A stretch of DNA of 16,018 bases from Thermoplasmatota archaeon (GTDB lineage: Archaea > Thermoplasmatota > E2 > DHVEG-1). This document shows, one piece after another, positions 6,561 through 14,395 of this stretch (position 1 is its first letter; every line of letters begins with the position of its first letter). A program made the translations under genes and the position numbers. The notes below the pieces were generated by a model, which made no database searches, was not told the origin of the DNA, and saw only the letters and a list, made by a program, of their open reading frames with translations. The stretch lies in assembly GCA_030612095.1 (NCBI GenBank), contig JAUWOO010000022.1, positions 1 through 16,018 of the forward strand. The letters run 5' to 3'.

Positions 6561-7037
6561 CTATTTACTTTCTGTCTTTAAAAAATCACCCAAAGTAAGA
6601 CCACTACCTGGCCGAGAACCACTTGGAATATTGGGAACTTCCTTGGCCTTCTCAACAAGAGTGATCCCTAATTCTTTCTCCAACTTGCCAACAACCTCAT
6701 CAGAAGGTCTTAGATCACCGTTCTCAATCTTAGAAATAGTAATCGTACGCTCGCCGATATTAAATCCCAATTTCTCCCTGCTGAGTCCCTTTTCTTTTCT
6801 AGCACTCTTAATTATATCATTCCAACCGGATACAAGCTCCGTATCCATTTCTACATACACGTCCCTTTCCCGGGGTCTTTTAATCCGCCCTAAAATGGAT
6901 TTTTGAACATCAACAGGGGCAACATCTTTTACACCCTCTCCATGCTTCATGCAACCAGGACACAACATCATCCTAACGCCATCAACAAGAGCAGGTCTAC
7001 AACCAGAACTTTCCATACCACAAAGTTCACATTGCAT
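6561..7037 (-). CDS. Archaeal multiprotein bridging factor 1 (aMBF1)
   Basis: A two-domain protein: an N-terminal zinc ribbon (C3-x2-C6 and C26-x2-C29, MQCELCG and LCPGC) and a helix-turn-helix of Cro/XRE type at about 72-128, with the typical SREKLGFNIGERTITISKIENG segment in its core split across 86-107. A flexible proline/glycine tail ends in LTLGDFLK. Eukaryotic MBF1 bridges activators to TBP and acts on stalled ribosomes. Archaeal aMBF1 has been reported to associate with ribosomes, which fits the translation-related operon here. Start choice: the frame extends upstream to TTG 7061, but GGAGGT at 7051-7046 sits 8 bases before the ATG at 7037, and the zinc ribbon begins at residue 2 from there. 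Length 158 residues is normal. Confidence 0.9.
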   Translation of the reverse strand: MQCELCGMESSGCRPALVDGVRMMLCPGCMKHGEGVKDVAPVDVQKSILGRIKRPRERDVYVEMDTELVSGWNDIIKSARKEKGLSREKLGFNIGERTITISKIENGDLRPSDEVVGKLEKELGITLVEKAKEVPNIPSGSRPGSGLTLGDFLKTESK

Positions 7038-7063
7038 GTCTATCATACCTCCAAACAACAATT

Positions 7064-7933
7064 TTATATTAAACCAGCTTTTTGTAAAGCCATCAAATCT
7101 TCAGTGCTAAGTTTCTCACCACGCCTAAATTTCTCAAATATTTCATCTGCTTCCTTCTGAGCAATTGTAGCCTCCACAGTTTTTCTTTTCTTAAATCTCT
7201 TATCGCGAGCAGTTGAGACTTCTCTTTCAAAGTCATGAATTTTATCAACATAATCTATAAACTCTCTATGAACGACATCAGCCCGAATCTTTGTCTCAAC
7301 AATCATCTCCTGAATACCATTTACTTTTTTAATCAGGTTATCCAACTGTCTAATCAAACCGATCATATCTTCATGTTCTTCCTGTGCCCTTGCTGCCAGT
7401 TTCTCTACCATATCGTGCTGTTTTTCCGCCTTTTGCTTAACAATCTTCTCCTCTTCAACAGCCTTCTTGAGTTTGGGGTCTTTATTCAAAATCTCCTCTT
7501 GTTCCTTAATCTTTGCATGAAGTCCTGAAATAATCTCGATCACTTTTTTCTCTTTCTGAGCAGACATAGGTTGAGTCATTTGCTCAGTTTCCAGAGTTCT
7601 AAGTTGTTTTCTGAGATCATTTAAGTTTGCACCTGCAGCAATTGAGCGTGCCCTTTCTAATTCCTCAATCTTTTTCTTAATCTCACTATATGCTTTGTTG
7701 AGTTTGTTCCTCTGTTCCTTTGCATGTTTTACTCTTTCGTTTAATTCATCTCTAGTCTTCTTGTGATCATAAATTTTATTTCTCATTCCCCGAATAGCAG
7801 AGTTCAACTCATCTCTCTCATCAGCAAGTTTTTTTGATTTTAAATGCAATTGGTTTCTTTTTTCTTTTAACTCATTAGCTTTCTTCTGAAATTCATCCTT
7901 CTTTGATTCTAAGTCGCCTATTGATTCGTCCAT
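7064..7933 (-). CDS. Long coiled-coil protein (COG1340-like)
   Basis: A 289-residue, highly charged protein that is almost all alpha-helical coiled coil. Residues about 5-95 and 100-255 show heptad-like spacing of L/I/A with K/E/R between, with a break near 96-125 (AAGANLNDL and TQPMSAQ) that may let the two arms fold back. The C-terminus is a short conserved-looking globular tail, FRRGEKLSTEDLMALQKAGLI. It resembles archaeal COG1340 coiled-coil proteins, sometimes mislabelled phosphoserine phosphatase or SMC-like; there is no ATPase motif and no phosphatase motif, so those labels should not be used. It is the first gene of the operon that continues into aMBF1, YrdC, methionine aminopeptidase and the creatininase-like gene. 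A ribosome-associated role is suggested by neighbours only. AGAGGT lies just before the ATG. Confidence 0.75.
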   Translation of the reverse strand: MDESIGDLESKKDEFQKKANELKEKRNQLHLKSKKLADERDELNSAIRGMRNKIYDHKKTRDELNERVKHAKEQRNKLNKAYSEIKKKIEELERARSIAAGANLNDLRKQLRTLETEQMTQPMSAQKEKKVIEIISGLHAKIKEQEEILNKDPKLKKAVEEEKIVKQKAEKQHDMVEKLAARAQEEHEDMIGLIRQLDNLIKKVNGIQEMIVETKIRADVVHREFIDYVDKIHDFEREVSTARDKRFKKRKTVEATIAQKEADEIFEKFRRGEKLSTEDLMALQKAGLI

Positions 7934-7966
7934 TCCAAACCTCTAAAGATAGTAGTCTCTATTATG

Positions 7967-7977
7967 TAAAATATAAA
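7967..7977 (-). promoter_or_regulatory. TATA box for the minus-strand translation operon
   Basis: Read on the minus strand this is TTTATATTTTA, centred about 39 bases ahead of ATG 7933. The transcript would start near 7946 and include the ribosome site AGAGGT. No other strong promoter is seen within the five-gene run, whose genes are spaced at -8 to +26 bases. Confidence 0.55.
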
Positions 7978-8144
7978 GTGTTTATTAAGTATTTCGAAAG
8001 ATAATAGCTTACCTCCAACATTTAGATAAATAAACTTGCCCCTGTGGAGCTAATATGCGGCTAATTAACATTCACTTTATATATGTTTCTCCACCTTTAA
8101 TTTTTGTACACTTGTGTGAAAAACATTAAAACAGACGTGAAATG
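7978..8144. other. Intergenic stretch with an isolated TATA-like element
   Basis: No protein-coding gene is supported here. ACTTTATATATG at about 8084-8095 looks like a TATA box on either strand. Read on minus it would start a transcript near 8063 heading into a stretch with GGAGG and a 19-codon frame, which I do not regard as a gene. A small RNA is possible but no structure is evident. T-runs after the DUF1614 gene (minus strand, about 8100-8130) may end its transcript. Confidence 0.3.
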
Positions 8145-8843
8145 CTAATACAGTTTTTCCTTTGATCTTTGTCGAAACATAATTATACCATCAACGACAA
8201 CTGCCAATATTCCTGTTATAAAAACCATATCAAAAACGTTTGCACCACCTATAACTGCAGGCGTTGGTGTTTCTATAGGATAGTTTAATAATTCAGCGAG
8301 ATGAAGGAAATCAGCACCTATCAAAACTCCAATTGTTCCAGAAATGTAAGCTAGAGGAGCTGCCTGTCGAAAATTGTTCCAGGATAGAAATACCGAAGCG
8401 AAGCTGGCAAAAATAGCAGGAAGAAGCCAGAATGGAAAAGGAGATACTATCCCTTTCTCTGGAACAGGATAGGTAACGAAGAAAGTTATTATTGCAACAG
8501 TCGACGTTCCCAATAATATTTTTTTTAAAGCTATTTTCTTTTTTATGCTAAGGTAAATGCTCAACAATATGGGTATAACTGCCCCACCAGCGTTAATACC
8601 AACCAACCAATTGTTGTAAGCAAATAGTTTAATATTTGCTAAACTAAACCCAATGTATCTATCGATAAAACCATATCCGAAGATGAATGAAGCGAAAACT
8701 ATAATTATCGCTTCAATTGAAGAAAAACCCATGTCTTTAAATGCCCTTGTCAAAATTAAATATCCAATATACAGAGCCAAAATGGGTAAAAAGATGTAGA
8801 AAAGATATAAGCATAGTTGGGTAATTTCAGACATGGCAGACAT
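8145..8843 (-). CDS. DUF1614-family integral membrane protein
   Basis: A 232-residue hydrophobic protein with about six or seven predicted helices (roughly 8-30, 43-60, 78-100, 108-126, 137-154, 163-185 and 200-222). Glycine-rich segments VGINAGGAVIPILLS (81-95), AYISGTIGVLIGAD (165-178) and IGGANVFDMVFITGI (198-212) match the conserved pattern of the DUF1614/COG4089 family, found in archaea and some bacteria. Its function is unknown to me; conserved small residues and the buried Asp in GAD suggest a transporter-like or enzyme-like core, which is speculation. It is divergent from alaS across a 70-base spacer, each gene with its own TATA box, and appears to be transcribed alone. ATG 8843 is used because the TATA box fits it; ATG 8834 is also in frame. 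Confidence 0.8.
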   Translation of the reverse strand: MSAMSEITQLCLYLFYIFLPILALYIGYLILTRAFKDMGFSSIEAIIIVFASFIFGYGFIDRYIGFSLANIKLFAYNNWLVGINAGGAVIPILLSIYLSIKKKIALKKILLGTSTVAIITFFVTYPVPEKGIVSPFPFWLLPAIFASFASVFLSWNNFRQAAPLAYISGTIGVLIGADFLHLAELLNYPIETPTPAVIGGANVFDMVFITGILAVVVDGIIMFRQRSKEKLY

Positions 8844-8866
8844 GACAAAAACCTTTGATATAGATA

Positions 8867-8877
8867 TTATTTATAAA
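8867..8877 (-). promoter_or_regulatory. TATA box for the DUF1614 gene
   Basis: TTTATAAATAA on the minus strand is centred about 29 bases ahead of ATG 8843. A transcript would start within a few bases of the ATG, so this mRNA is probably nearly leaderless. Confidence 0.55.
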
Positions 8878-8882
8878 CCTTG

Positions 8883-8890
8883 TTTATATC
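8883..8890 (+). promoter_or_regulatory. TATA box for alaS
   Basis: TTTATATC is centred 27 bases ahead of ATG 8914, predicting a leaderless alaS mRNA. It lies only five bases from the opposing TATA box at 8867-8877, so TBP/TFB binding at the two divergent promoters could compete. Confidence 0.55.
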
Positions 8891-8913
8891 TCGGTTGGAG
8901 ACAGTGATACAAT

Positions 8914-11643
8914 ATGGATTCATTTCTTAAAAAAGAATGTGATTTAAAATTCTTTCATGACAATGGCTTTGTAAGGAAACAATGTACCTCCTGCAAAGCA
9001 TACTTTTGGACATTAGACCACGATGCAAAGCTTTGCGGAGATCAACCGTGCGTAAAGTTTAGTTTTATTGGTAATCCACTTGGTAAAAAACCATTATCTC
9101 TTGCAGAGGTGCGTGAAAGCTTCCTTTCTTTTTTTGAAAAACACAATCATTCAAGGCTTAAGTATCCTGAAACAGGTGAACGATGTACTGTTATAGCGCG
9201 ATGGCGGACTGATATATATCTAACAATTGCTAGTATTGCTGATTTTCAACCACATGTTACAAGCGGCGAGGTACCACCACCTGCAAACCCACTTGTTATC
9301 TCACAACCATGTATCCGTCTTAATGATCTTGAGAACGTGGGTAGAAGTGGTCGCCATCTAACAATGTTTGAGATGATGGGGCATCACTCATTTAACAAAA
9401 ACGTTGATGAGATTTATTTCAAAGAAGACACCGTGCGTTTTTGTGATGAATATTTTGTGAAACACATAGGGATATCACGAGAAGCAATTAGCTACAAAGA
9501 GCAAATCTGGTATGGTGGTGGAAACGCAGGACCTTGCTTAGAGGTACTGACAGCAGGGCTAGAAATTGCCACTCTTGTTTTCATGAATATGAAAGAAGAT
9601 TCAGATGGGGATTTTACAATAGAAGGCGAAAAATATACAAACAACCCACTAAACATCGTCGACACAGGGTATGGACTAGAACGTATAGCATGGGTTACTC
9701 AGGGCACTTCTACTGTTTACGATACTGTGTTTCCTGAGATGCTAGAATGGTTAAAAAATCATACTGAGAATATCTCTGATACGCAGAGTATTTATTCCCT
9801 TGCAGATCATACTAAATGCTTGGCTTTTATGCTAGGTGATGGTATTGTACCATCAAATGTTAAAGCAGGATACCTAGCACGTCTTATTATCAGAAGATCA
9901 CTTCGTTTCATTGAAAAACTTCAACTAAATGTTTCTTTGAAAGAACTCGTAAATATGCAGTTGGATTTTCTTGAAAAGGAATTTCCATCACTTAAAAAAA
10001 GAAAAGAACAAATTGATGAAATACTAGACATTGAAACAAAAAGATACACAGAGACATTATCTAAAGGAGAAGGACTAGTTAAACGAATTTTGAAAGAAAA
10101 AGAAAACATTGCTACAAATGAACTCATCACATTATACGATACACATGGGATGCCGCCTGAAATTGTGAAAAACATTGCAGAAAAAGAAGGTACATCTGTT
10201 GGAATTCCTGAGAATTTTTATTCAATGATCGCCGAACTTCATTCTCATGAAAAAAAAGAAGAAACAAAACAAGATGCGAAACAAAATTTGCCGGAAACCC
10301 GTGCACTTTACTATGAGGATCATTATATAAAGGAATTTGATGCAGAGGTTATTTGGAAAAACAACACAAGTAATGGTACTGAAATTATTCTTGATCAAAC
10401 AGCATTCTATCCGGAAGGTGGTGGACAACCAGCAGATAAAGGAACACTCATCATTAATGATAGAGAAATACTTGTTAAACATGTTGAAAAACATGGAAGA
10501 ACGATAATCCATTTAATAGATGAAAAACTAAATATTGGTGATAAAGTCCATGGACAACTTGATTGGGAACACCGATACATCCTCATGAGACACCACACGG
10601 GTACACATGTGGTAAATGGTGCGCTACGTATGCTGCTTGGTGAACATATTTGGCAGGCTGGATCGCAACTAGGTGTTAACGATGCACGCTTTGATTTTGC
10701 CCATTATAAGAATATAACGGAAAAAGAAAGAAAAGAAATTGAAGACTTAGCAAATAAACTAGTGCAAAAAGGACAGAATGTTGAGAAAAAAATAATGGAT
10801 CGGAATAGTGCTGAGCGAATATATGGTTTTAGACTCTACCAAGGTGGAGTTCCACCCGGAAACAGCATCCGTGTTCTTAACATACCAGGTATCGACGTAG
10901 AAGCCTGTGGCGGAATGCATCTAAACAACATAAATGAAATTGAAAAAATTCGCATTCTAAAAACAGAGAGAATACAAGATGGAGTAAACAGACTTATTTT
11001 TGCAGCAGGTAAAATGGTTGATGTATACCAAGAAGAAGAAAACAAGATGTACAATCAAATTGTGAAAACTCTCGGTAATGTTTATGATATAAAAACACAG
11101 AAAAATGTCTCTGAACAACTAAAAGGTGTTTCAAAAATTTTCTCAGTACCAGTTGAACAAGTTGATAAAACAATAAAAAGATTTATTAAAGAAACAGAGG
11201 AGCAAGGAAAAACAACAGTTGATAGTCTCATTGATGCATGTAACCGTCTTTTCAACGAATGGAAAAAAACACAGAAAGACAAAAAGAAAGTATCATCTGG
11301 TGAGATTGAAAAACTTATGGATCAGGCAGAAACAATTACTGGAACTACAATAAAAGTTATCATTGCAAAAACAACTGGTGAAGGTACATCCATTGGTGGT
11401 GCAATAATAGAGGAGGGCAACTACGTTGTACATATCTTTGATGGAAAAAAACTTGTATCAATGGCCTCAGAAAACGTTGACATTGATCTAAGGAAAATCG
11501 CACCAGCGATCGGTAAAATTCTTGGTGGAAGTGGTGGCGGAAAACCAAAACTTACGCAAAGCGGCGGACCCAACCAAGATAAAGCCAAGGAAGCTTTAGA
11601 AAAAGCCAAGGAATTAACAATAGCTGCATTGACTAACAGATAG
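8914..11643 (+). CDS. alaS: Alanyl-tRNA synthetase, archaeal type
   Basis: Charges tRNA-Ala and hydrolyses mischarged Ser- or Gly-tRNA-Ala. The 909-residue protein has the archaeal layout. An N-terminal extension carries a zinc set, C24-x2-C27 with C41 and C46. The class II catalytic domain covers about 60-330, including the CTVIARWRTD and GHHSFNK segments, followed by a tRNA-recognition helical domain to about 480. The editing domain (about 490-700) has HHTGTH (H561, H565) and CGGMH (C665, H669), its four zinc ligands. A linker leads to the C-terminal C-Ala/DHHA1 domain with GGSGGGKPKLTQSGG near 870-885. All editing residues are intact, so proofreading is expected. The gene is transcribed alone from a TATA box 27 bases ahead; the ATG has no close ribosome site. 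An antisense Sec61-beta gene lies 141 bases downstream. Confidence 0.97.
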   Translation: MDSFLKKECDLKFFHDNGFVRKQCTSCKAYFWTLDHDAKLCGDQPCVKFSFIGNPLGKKPLSLAEVRESFLSFFEKHNHSRLKYPETGERCTVIARWRTDIYLTIASIADFQPHVTSGEVPPPANPLVISQPCIRLNDLENVGRSGRHLTMFEMMGHHSFNKNVDEIYFKEDTVRFCDEYFVKHIGISREAISYKEQIWYGGGNAGPCLEVLTAGLEIATLVFMNMKEDSDGDFTIEGEKYTNNPLNIVDTGYGLERIAWVTQGTSTVYDTVFPEMLEWLKNHTENISDTQSIYSLADHTKCLAFMLGDGIVPSNVKAGYLARLIIRRSLRFIEKLQLNVSLKELVNMQLDFLEKEFPSLKKRKEQIDEILDIETKRYTETLSKGEGLVKRILKEKENIATNELITLYDTHGMPPEIVKNIAEKEGTSVGIPENFYSMIAELHSHEKKEETKQDAKQNLPETRALYYEDHYIKEFDAEVIWKNNTSNGTEIILDQTAFYPEGGGQPADKGTLIINDREILVKHVEKHGRTIIHLIDEKLNIGDKVHGQLDWEHRYILMRHHTGTHVVNGALRMLLGEHIWQAGSQLGVNDARFDFAHYKNITEKERKEIEDLANKLVQKGQNVEKKIMDRNSAERIYGFRLYQGGVPPGNSIRVLNIPGIDVEACGGMHLNNINEIEKIRILKTERIQDGVNRLIFAAGKMVDVYQEEENKMYNQIVKTLGNVYDIKTQKNVSEQLKGVSKIFSVPVEQVDKTIKRFIKETEEQGKTTVDSLIDACNRLFNEWKKTQKDKKKVSSGEIEKLMDQAETITGTTIKVIIAKTTGEGTSIGGAIIEEGNYVVHIFDGKKLVSMASENVDIDLRKIAPAIGKILGGSGGGKPKLTQSGGPNQDKAKEALEKAKELTIAALTNR

Positions 11644-11784
11644 TTTTCACTTATTTCAAATTCTACTGTAGTAAAACGTAACATGTTCTATTTTCCACTT
11701 TTGATATGTTTTTCTTTATCTAGATGACACTGGTAGCAACATTCTATCTGAATTCAGCCAAAAACAATATTATGAAAAAAAATT

Positions 11785-11952
11785 CTAGAGTTTAACGGTT
11801 ATATGAACAACAGTTATTACTACTATTGTTGCCACACACATTGCCATAACAAACCATGGTGGTATTTTGAGTGATGTTTTTTCCTCTGCATCAAAATATC
11901 GTATTAATCCTGCTGAAGAATGAAATCCTTCTCCTTTTTTATCTTTAGCCAT
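11785..11952 (-). CDS. secG: Preprotein translocase Sec61-beta homologue
   Basis: A 55-residue frame on the minus strand from ATG (11952-11950) to TAG (11787-11785). The protein has the hallmark archaeal Sec61-beta layout: a lysine-rich cytoplasmic N-terminus (MAKDKKGEGF), the conserved segment SSAGLIRYFDAEE at 12-24, a short linker with the conserved IPPW (30-33), and one membrane helix at about 33-52 ending in a short basic tail. This subunit joins SecY and SecE in the membrane channel for secretion and membrane insertion. The length is typical. It is convergent with alaS and divergent from the regulator gene at 12208; no neighbour suggests an operon. A weak AT-rich TATA candidate lies near 11995-12003, read on minus; GGGTTAG upstream is a weak ribosome site. 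Confidence 0.92.
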   Translation of the reverse strand: MAKDKKGEGFHSSAGLIRYFDAEEKTSLKIPPWFVMAMCVATIVVITVVHITVKL

Positions 11953-12207
11953 TATTATTCACTAACCCACAATCTATGATCGTAGCATAAGGTTATGATA
12001 TTTTAGTGTTTCTATTGATGGATTTTGTGTGTTATCCTGAAATAACTTCCTCCTAGAAAATAATGTAATCGATTTGGAATACATGCAGAAGTTTTGCAAA
12101 TCGTGGGATTCTTGTACTAGTTATCATCCAAAAATCTTGCAAATTTTCTACTGTTGTAGGAAACATCTAAATATTGATTATATATACATAGCCAAGGGTG
12201 TAGCCAA
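11953..12207. other. Divergent intergenic region with two TTGCAA palindromes
   Basis: This 255-base stretch separates Sec61-beta (minus) and the GfcR-like regulator (plus). TTGCAAAT occurs twice, at 12094-12101 and 12137-12144, 43 bases apart, each centred on the palindrome TTGCAA. Both copies lie upstream of the TATA box at 12177. A 42-codon frame (12083-12211) runs through it but is cysteine-rich by chance-like composition and overlaps the promoter, so I do not call it a gene. Confidence 0.35.
12177..12187 (+). promoter_or_regulatory. TATA box for the regulator/lysS operon
   Basis: ATTATATATAC is centred 26 bases ahead of ATG 12208, predicting a leaderless transcript. GGGTG at 12196-12200 could act as a ribosome site only if transcription starts further upstream. 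Confidence 0.5.
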
Positions 12208-12789
12208 ATGAAGGAAATAGATGCTCTTATAAAGCAAACGTTGAAGTATAAAGAGAGTGGACTTACGACTCATGAAATTGCAGAAGAACTAAATGTATCC
12301 AAAGAAACAGCAGTATGGCTCTTGAACAAAGGTAAAGAGAAAAAACCAGAGGGAGAGGTAAAAATCGGTTGGCGCTCTATCGGCGCATATCCATCAAGAA
12401 TATCAGCTATTTCAGACGCTTTATGTGATGTTTTTGAGGAGGAAGAAGAGAACAGAGATCTTGAGATTGATACTATTGTTGGTATTGCAATAAACGGCAT
12501 TCCATATGCTACATTCATTGCAGATAAATTAGGACTAGAACTTGCGGTTTTCCGACCACACTATGAAAAATCAGGAGCTTTTTCCTCAAATTACGCAAGC
12601 ATAGAAGGAAAGAACATTGTTTTTGTGGACGATGTAGTAGGAACTGGTGATACTTTTAAAGGTGCCATAAAAACTACGATAACTGAGAAGGGTAAACCTA
12701 TGTTGTGCCTGGCAGTTTTAAATAAAAAGGTTCAGAACGACATATCAGGAGTACCTCTCCGCGCACTCATAAGAGCAAGAGTGATTTAA
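12208..12789 (+). CDS. Helix-turn-helix / phosphoribosyltransferase regulator (GfcR-like, orotate PRTase-like)
   Basis: A 193-residue protein with two parts. Residues about 1-45 form a helix-turn-helix (LTTHEIAEELNVSKETAVWLLNKG). Residues 85-193 form a type I phosphoribosyltransferase domain with IVGIAINGIPYATFIAD (90-106) and the PRPP loop FVDDVVGTGDT (139-149). This architecture is that of archaeal 'orotate phosphoribosyltransferase-like' proteins, among them GfcR of Haloferax, reported to activate sugar-catabolic genes. The PRPP loop is intact, so binding of PRPP or a related phosphosugar as effector is plausible; catalysis is not shown. It is likely a transcription factor rather than PyrE, because true PyrE lacks the N-terminal DNA-binding region. 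The gene is followed after 29 bases by lysS. A class I GAPDH gene, a glycolytic gene class linked to GfcR in haloarchaea, starts 2.9 kb downstream. Confidence 0.85.
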   Translation: MKEIDALIKQTLKYKESGLTTHEIAEELNVSKETAVWLLNKGKEKKPEGEVKIGWRSIGAYPSRISAISDALCDVFEEEEENRDLEIDTIVGIAINGIPYATFIADKLGLELAVFRPHYEKSGAFSSNYASIEGKNIVFVDDVVGTGDTFKGAIKTTITEKGKPMLCLAVLNKKVQNDISGVPLRALIRARVI

Positions 12790-12818
12790 TCCGGTTTTAT
12801 CTCTTGGAGAAATCAACA

Positions 12819-14369
12819 ATGCATTGGGCTGACGTTTTAGCAGATAAGCTAGTTAAAGAAAACAGGAAACATGTTCTGGCTACAGGGATAACTCCATCTG
12901 GACCTATCCATATTGGAAACATGCGGGAGATTCTAACAACAGATGCAGTTTACAGATCGCTGACTGATAAAGGTGTAGATGCTGATTTTATCTACGTTGC
13001 AGATGATTATGATCCTCTAAGAAAGGTCTATCCATATCTCCCCAAATCTTATGAAAAATACGTTGGAAAGCCCATCTCTGAGATTCCGTGCCCATGTGGA
13101 GATCACGAGAGTTATGCAGATCATTATCTGACTTCATTTTTAGATTCTTTGAAGGAAATTGGGGTAAAACCTTTCGTTTATCGAGCAAGCGAGATGTATA
13201 AAAATGGAGATTACAAAGAATCAATTCAAATAGCTTTGGAAAATGTCGACAAAATAAGGGAGATTATAGAAAAAATATCGAAGAGAAAACTCCCAAAAGA
13301 GTGGCTTCCTTTCAACATTCAATGTGAAAAATGTGGGAGACTGTCTACTGCAAAACCAATTCTATATGAGTATCCAATTATCGAATACAAATGCAATTGT
13401 GGATATGAGGGAGAAGTAGATATAAGAAAAGGAAATGTCGGAAAACTTCCATGGAGAGTTGATTGGCCTGCCCGATGGAAAATGCTTGGTGTAACATTTG
13501 AACCGTGTGGAAAAGATCTTGCCACAGTAGGTGGAGCAAGAGATACTGGAGCAAAAATTGTGGAAGAAATATATGACTACCCTCACCCGGCATTGCTTGT
13601 TTATGAATTCATCTTGCTAAAAGGTAAAGGTGCAATGCATAGCTCCAAAGGTACCGCTTTAAGTTCTGAAGAAATGCTGAAAATGACCCCTCCAGAGGTA
13701 TTAAGATTTTTACTTATGAAAAACCAGCCGGGTAAACACATTGTATTTGACTCGGGGCTTGGCTTACTTAGCCTGGTTGACGAATATGATAAGGAGGAAC
13801 GAGCATATTTTGGAAAAGAAGAAGAAACTAAAGGAATGAAAGATTTGAAGAAAACCTATGAACTTTCACAACCTTACCGTATTCCAAAAACCATTCCATA
13901 CCAACTTCCATATAGACATTTAGTAACCATTGCCCAAATAGACAAAAATTGGGACGAAGTAAAAAAAATCCTTTTACGAACTGGACAAATTTCAAAGAGT
14001 TTGAAAAAGGAAGACGAGGAGCATTTAAAACAAAGAACAGAGAATGTAAGATACTGGCTAGGTCATTTTGCGCCAGATATGGTAAAATTTGAAGTGAAAA
14101 AGAACATGCCGAATGTAAAACTAACGGTGGAACAAAAAAAGTTTCTATCATCACTTGCGGTAATATTATCTTCCCCTGCATGGGAAGCAGAAAACATCCA
14201 CAATGCAATCCATGAGACATCAGAAAATGAGAAAATTCAGATGAAAACGGCTTTTAAAACAATTTATCAAATCCTGCTTGGACAGGAGAATGGACCGCGT
14301 GCGGGATACTTTTTATCAAATCTAGACAAAGATTTTGTTTTGAATCGATTTGAAGAAGCAATTAAATAG
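12819..14369 (+). CDS. lysS: Lysyl-tRNA synthetase, class I
   Basis: Charges tRNA-Lys. This is the class I (Rossmann-fold) LysRS found in most euryarchaeotes and some bacteria, unrelated to the class II enzyme. From ATG 12819 it has 516 residues. The HIGH-type motif is HIGN (31-34) after TGITPSGPI, and the KMSKS-type motif is SSKG (275-278) within MHSSKGTALS. Metal-binding-like cysteine clusters are CPCG (91-94), C169-x2-C172 and C192-x-C194. The C-terminal half is the helical anticodon-binding cage. Start choice: the frame opens at TTG 12804, but GGAG at 12806-12809 lies 9 bases before ATG 12819, and homologous class I enzymes begin close to the WADVLADKL segment. It lies 29 bases after the regulator and 26 before the methylthiotransferase, suggesting co-transcription. 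Confidence 0.95.
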   Translation: MHWADVLADKLVKENRKHVLATGITPSGPIHIGNMREILTTDAVYRSLTDKGVDADFIYVADDYDPLRKVYPYLPKSYEKYVGKPISEIPCPCGDHESYADHYLTSFLDSLKEIGVKPFVYRASEMYKNGDYKESIQIALENVDKIREIIEKISKRKLPKEWLPFNIQCEKCGRLSTAKPILYEYPIIEYKCNCGYEGEVDIRKGNVGKLPWRVDWPARWKMLGVTFEPCGKDLATVGGARDTGAKIVEEIYDYPHPALLVYEFILLKGKGAMHSSKGTALSSEEMLKMTPPEVLRFLLMKNQPGKHIVFDSGLGLLSLVDEYDKEERAYFGKEEETKGMKDLKKTYELSQPYRIPKTIPYQLPYRHLVTIAQIDKNWDEVKKILLRTGQISKSLKKEDEEHLKQRTENVRYWLGHFAPDMVKFEVKKNMPNVKLTVEQKKFLSSLAVILSSPAWEAENIHNAIHETSENEKIQMKTAFKTIYQILLGQENGPRAGYFLSNLDKDFVLNRFEEAIK

Positions 14370-14395
14370 GGAATCTACTCTTAGCAACATAGTTC

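Noticed and set aside
7064..7933. Assignment of the coiled-coil protein as a phosphoserine phosphatase or SMC ATPase
   Set aside because: Such labels circulate for similar proteins, but there is no HAD motif, Walker A or Walker B; only coiled coil is visible.
8000..8070. A possible small RNA or 19-codon peptide after a minus-strand TATA-like element at 8084-8095
   Set aside because: No stable fold, conserved motif or longer reading frame can be seen; only the TATA-like element supports it.
10222..10598. Overlapping minus-strand frames inside alaS (10222-10512 and 10407-10598)
   Set aside because: Both are antisense to the editing domain of AlaRS, mutually overlapping in different frames, and rich in F, C and S; shadows of biased plus-strand codons.
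12083..12211. A 42-codon plus-strand frame ending in an ATGA overlap with the regulator gene
   Set aside because: The ATGA overlap is tempting, but the frame runs through the TATA box at 12177, has no ribosome site or promoter and a chance-like composition with scattered cysteines.
12208..12789. Assignment as the biosynthetic orotate phosphoribosyltransferase PyrE
   Set aside because: The N-terminal helix-turn-helix and domain order fit the regulator family instead, and no pyrimidine genes are nearby.
13828..14220. A 130-codon open frame on the minus strand inside lysS
   Set aside because: It lies wholly antisense to a class I LysRS with clear motifs, has a composition typical of a reverse-frame shadow (many S, L, F, C), and has no TATA box or ribosome site.
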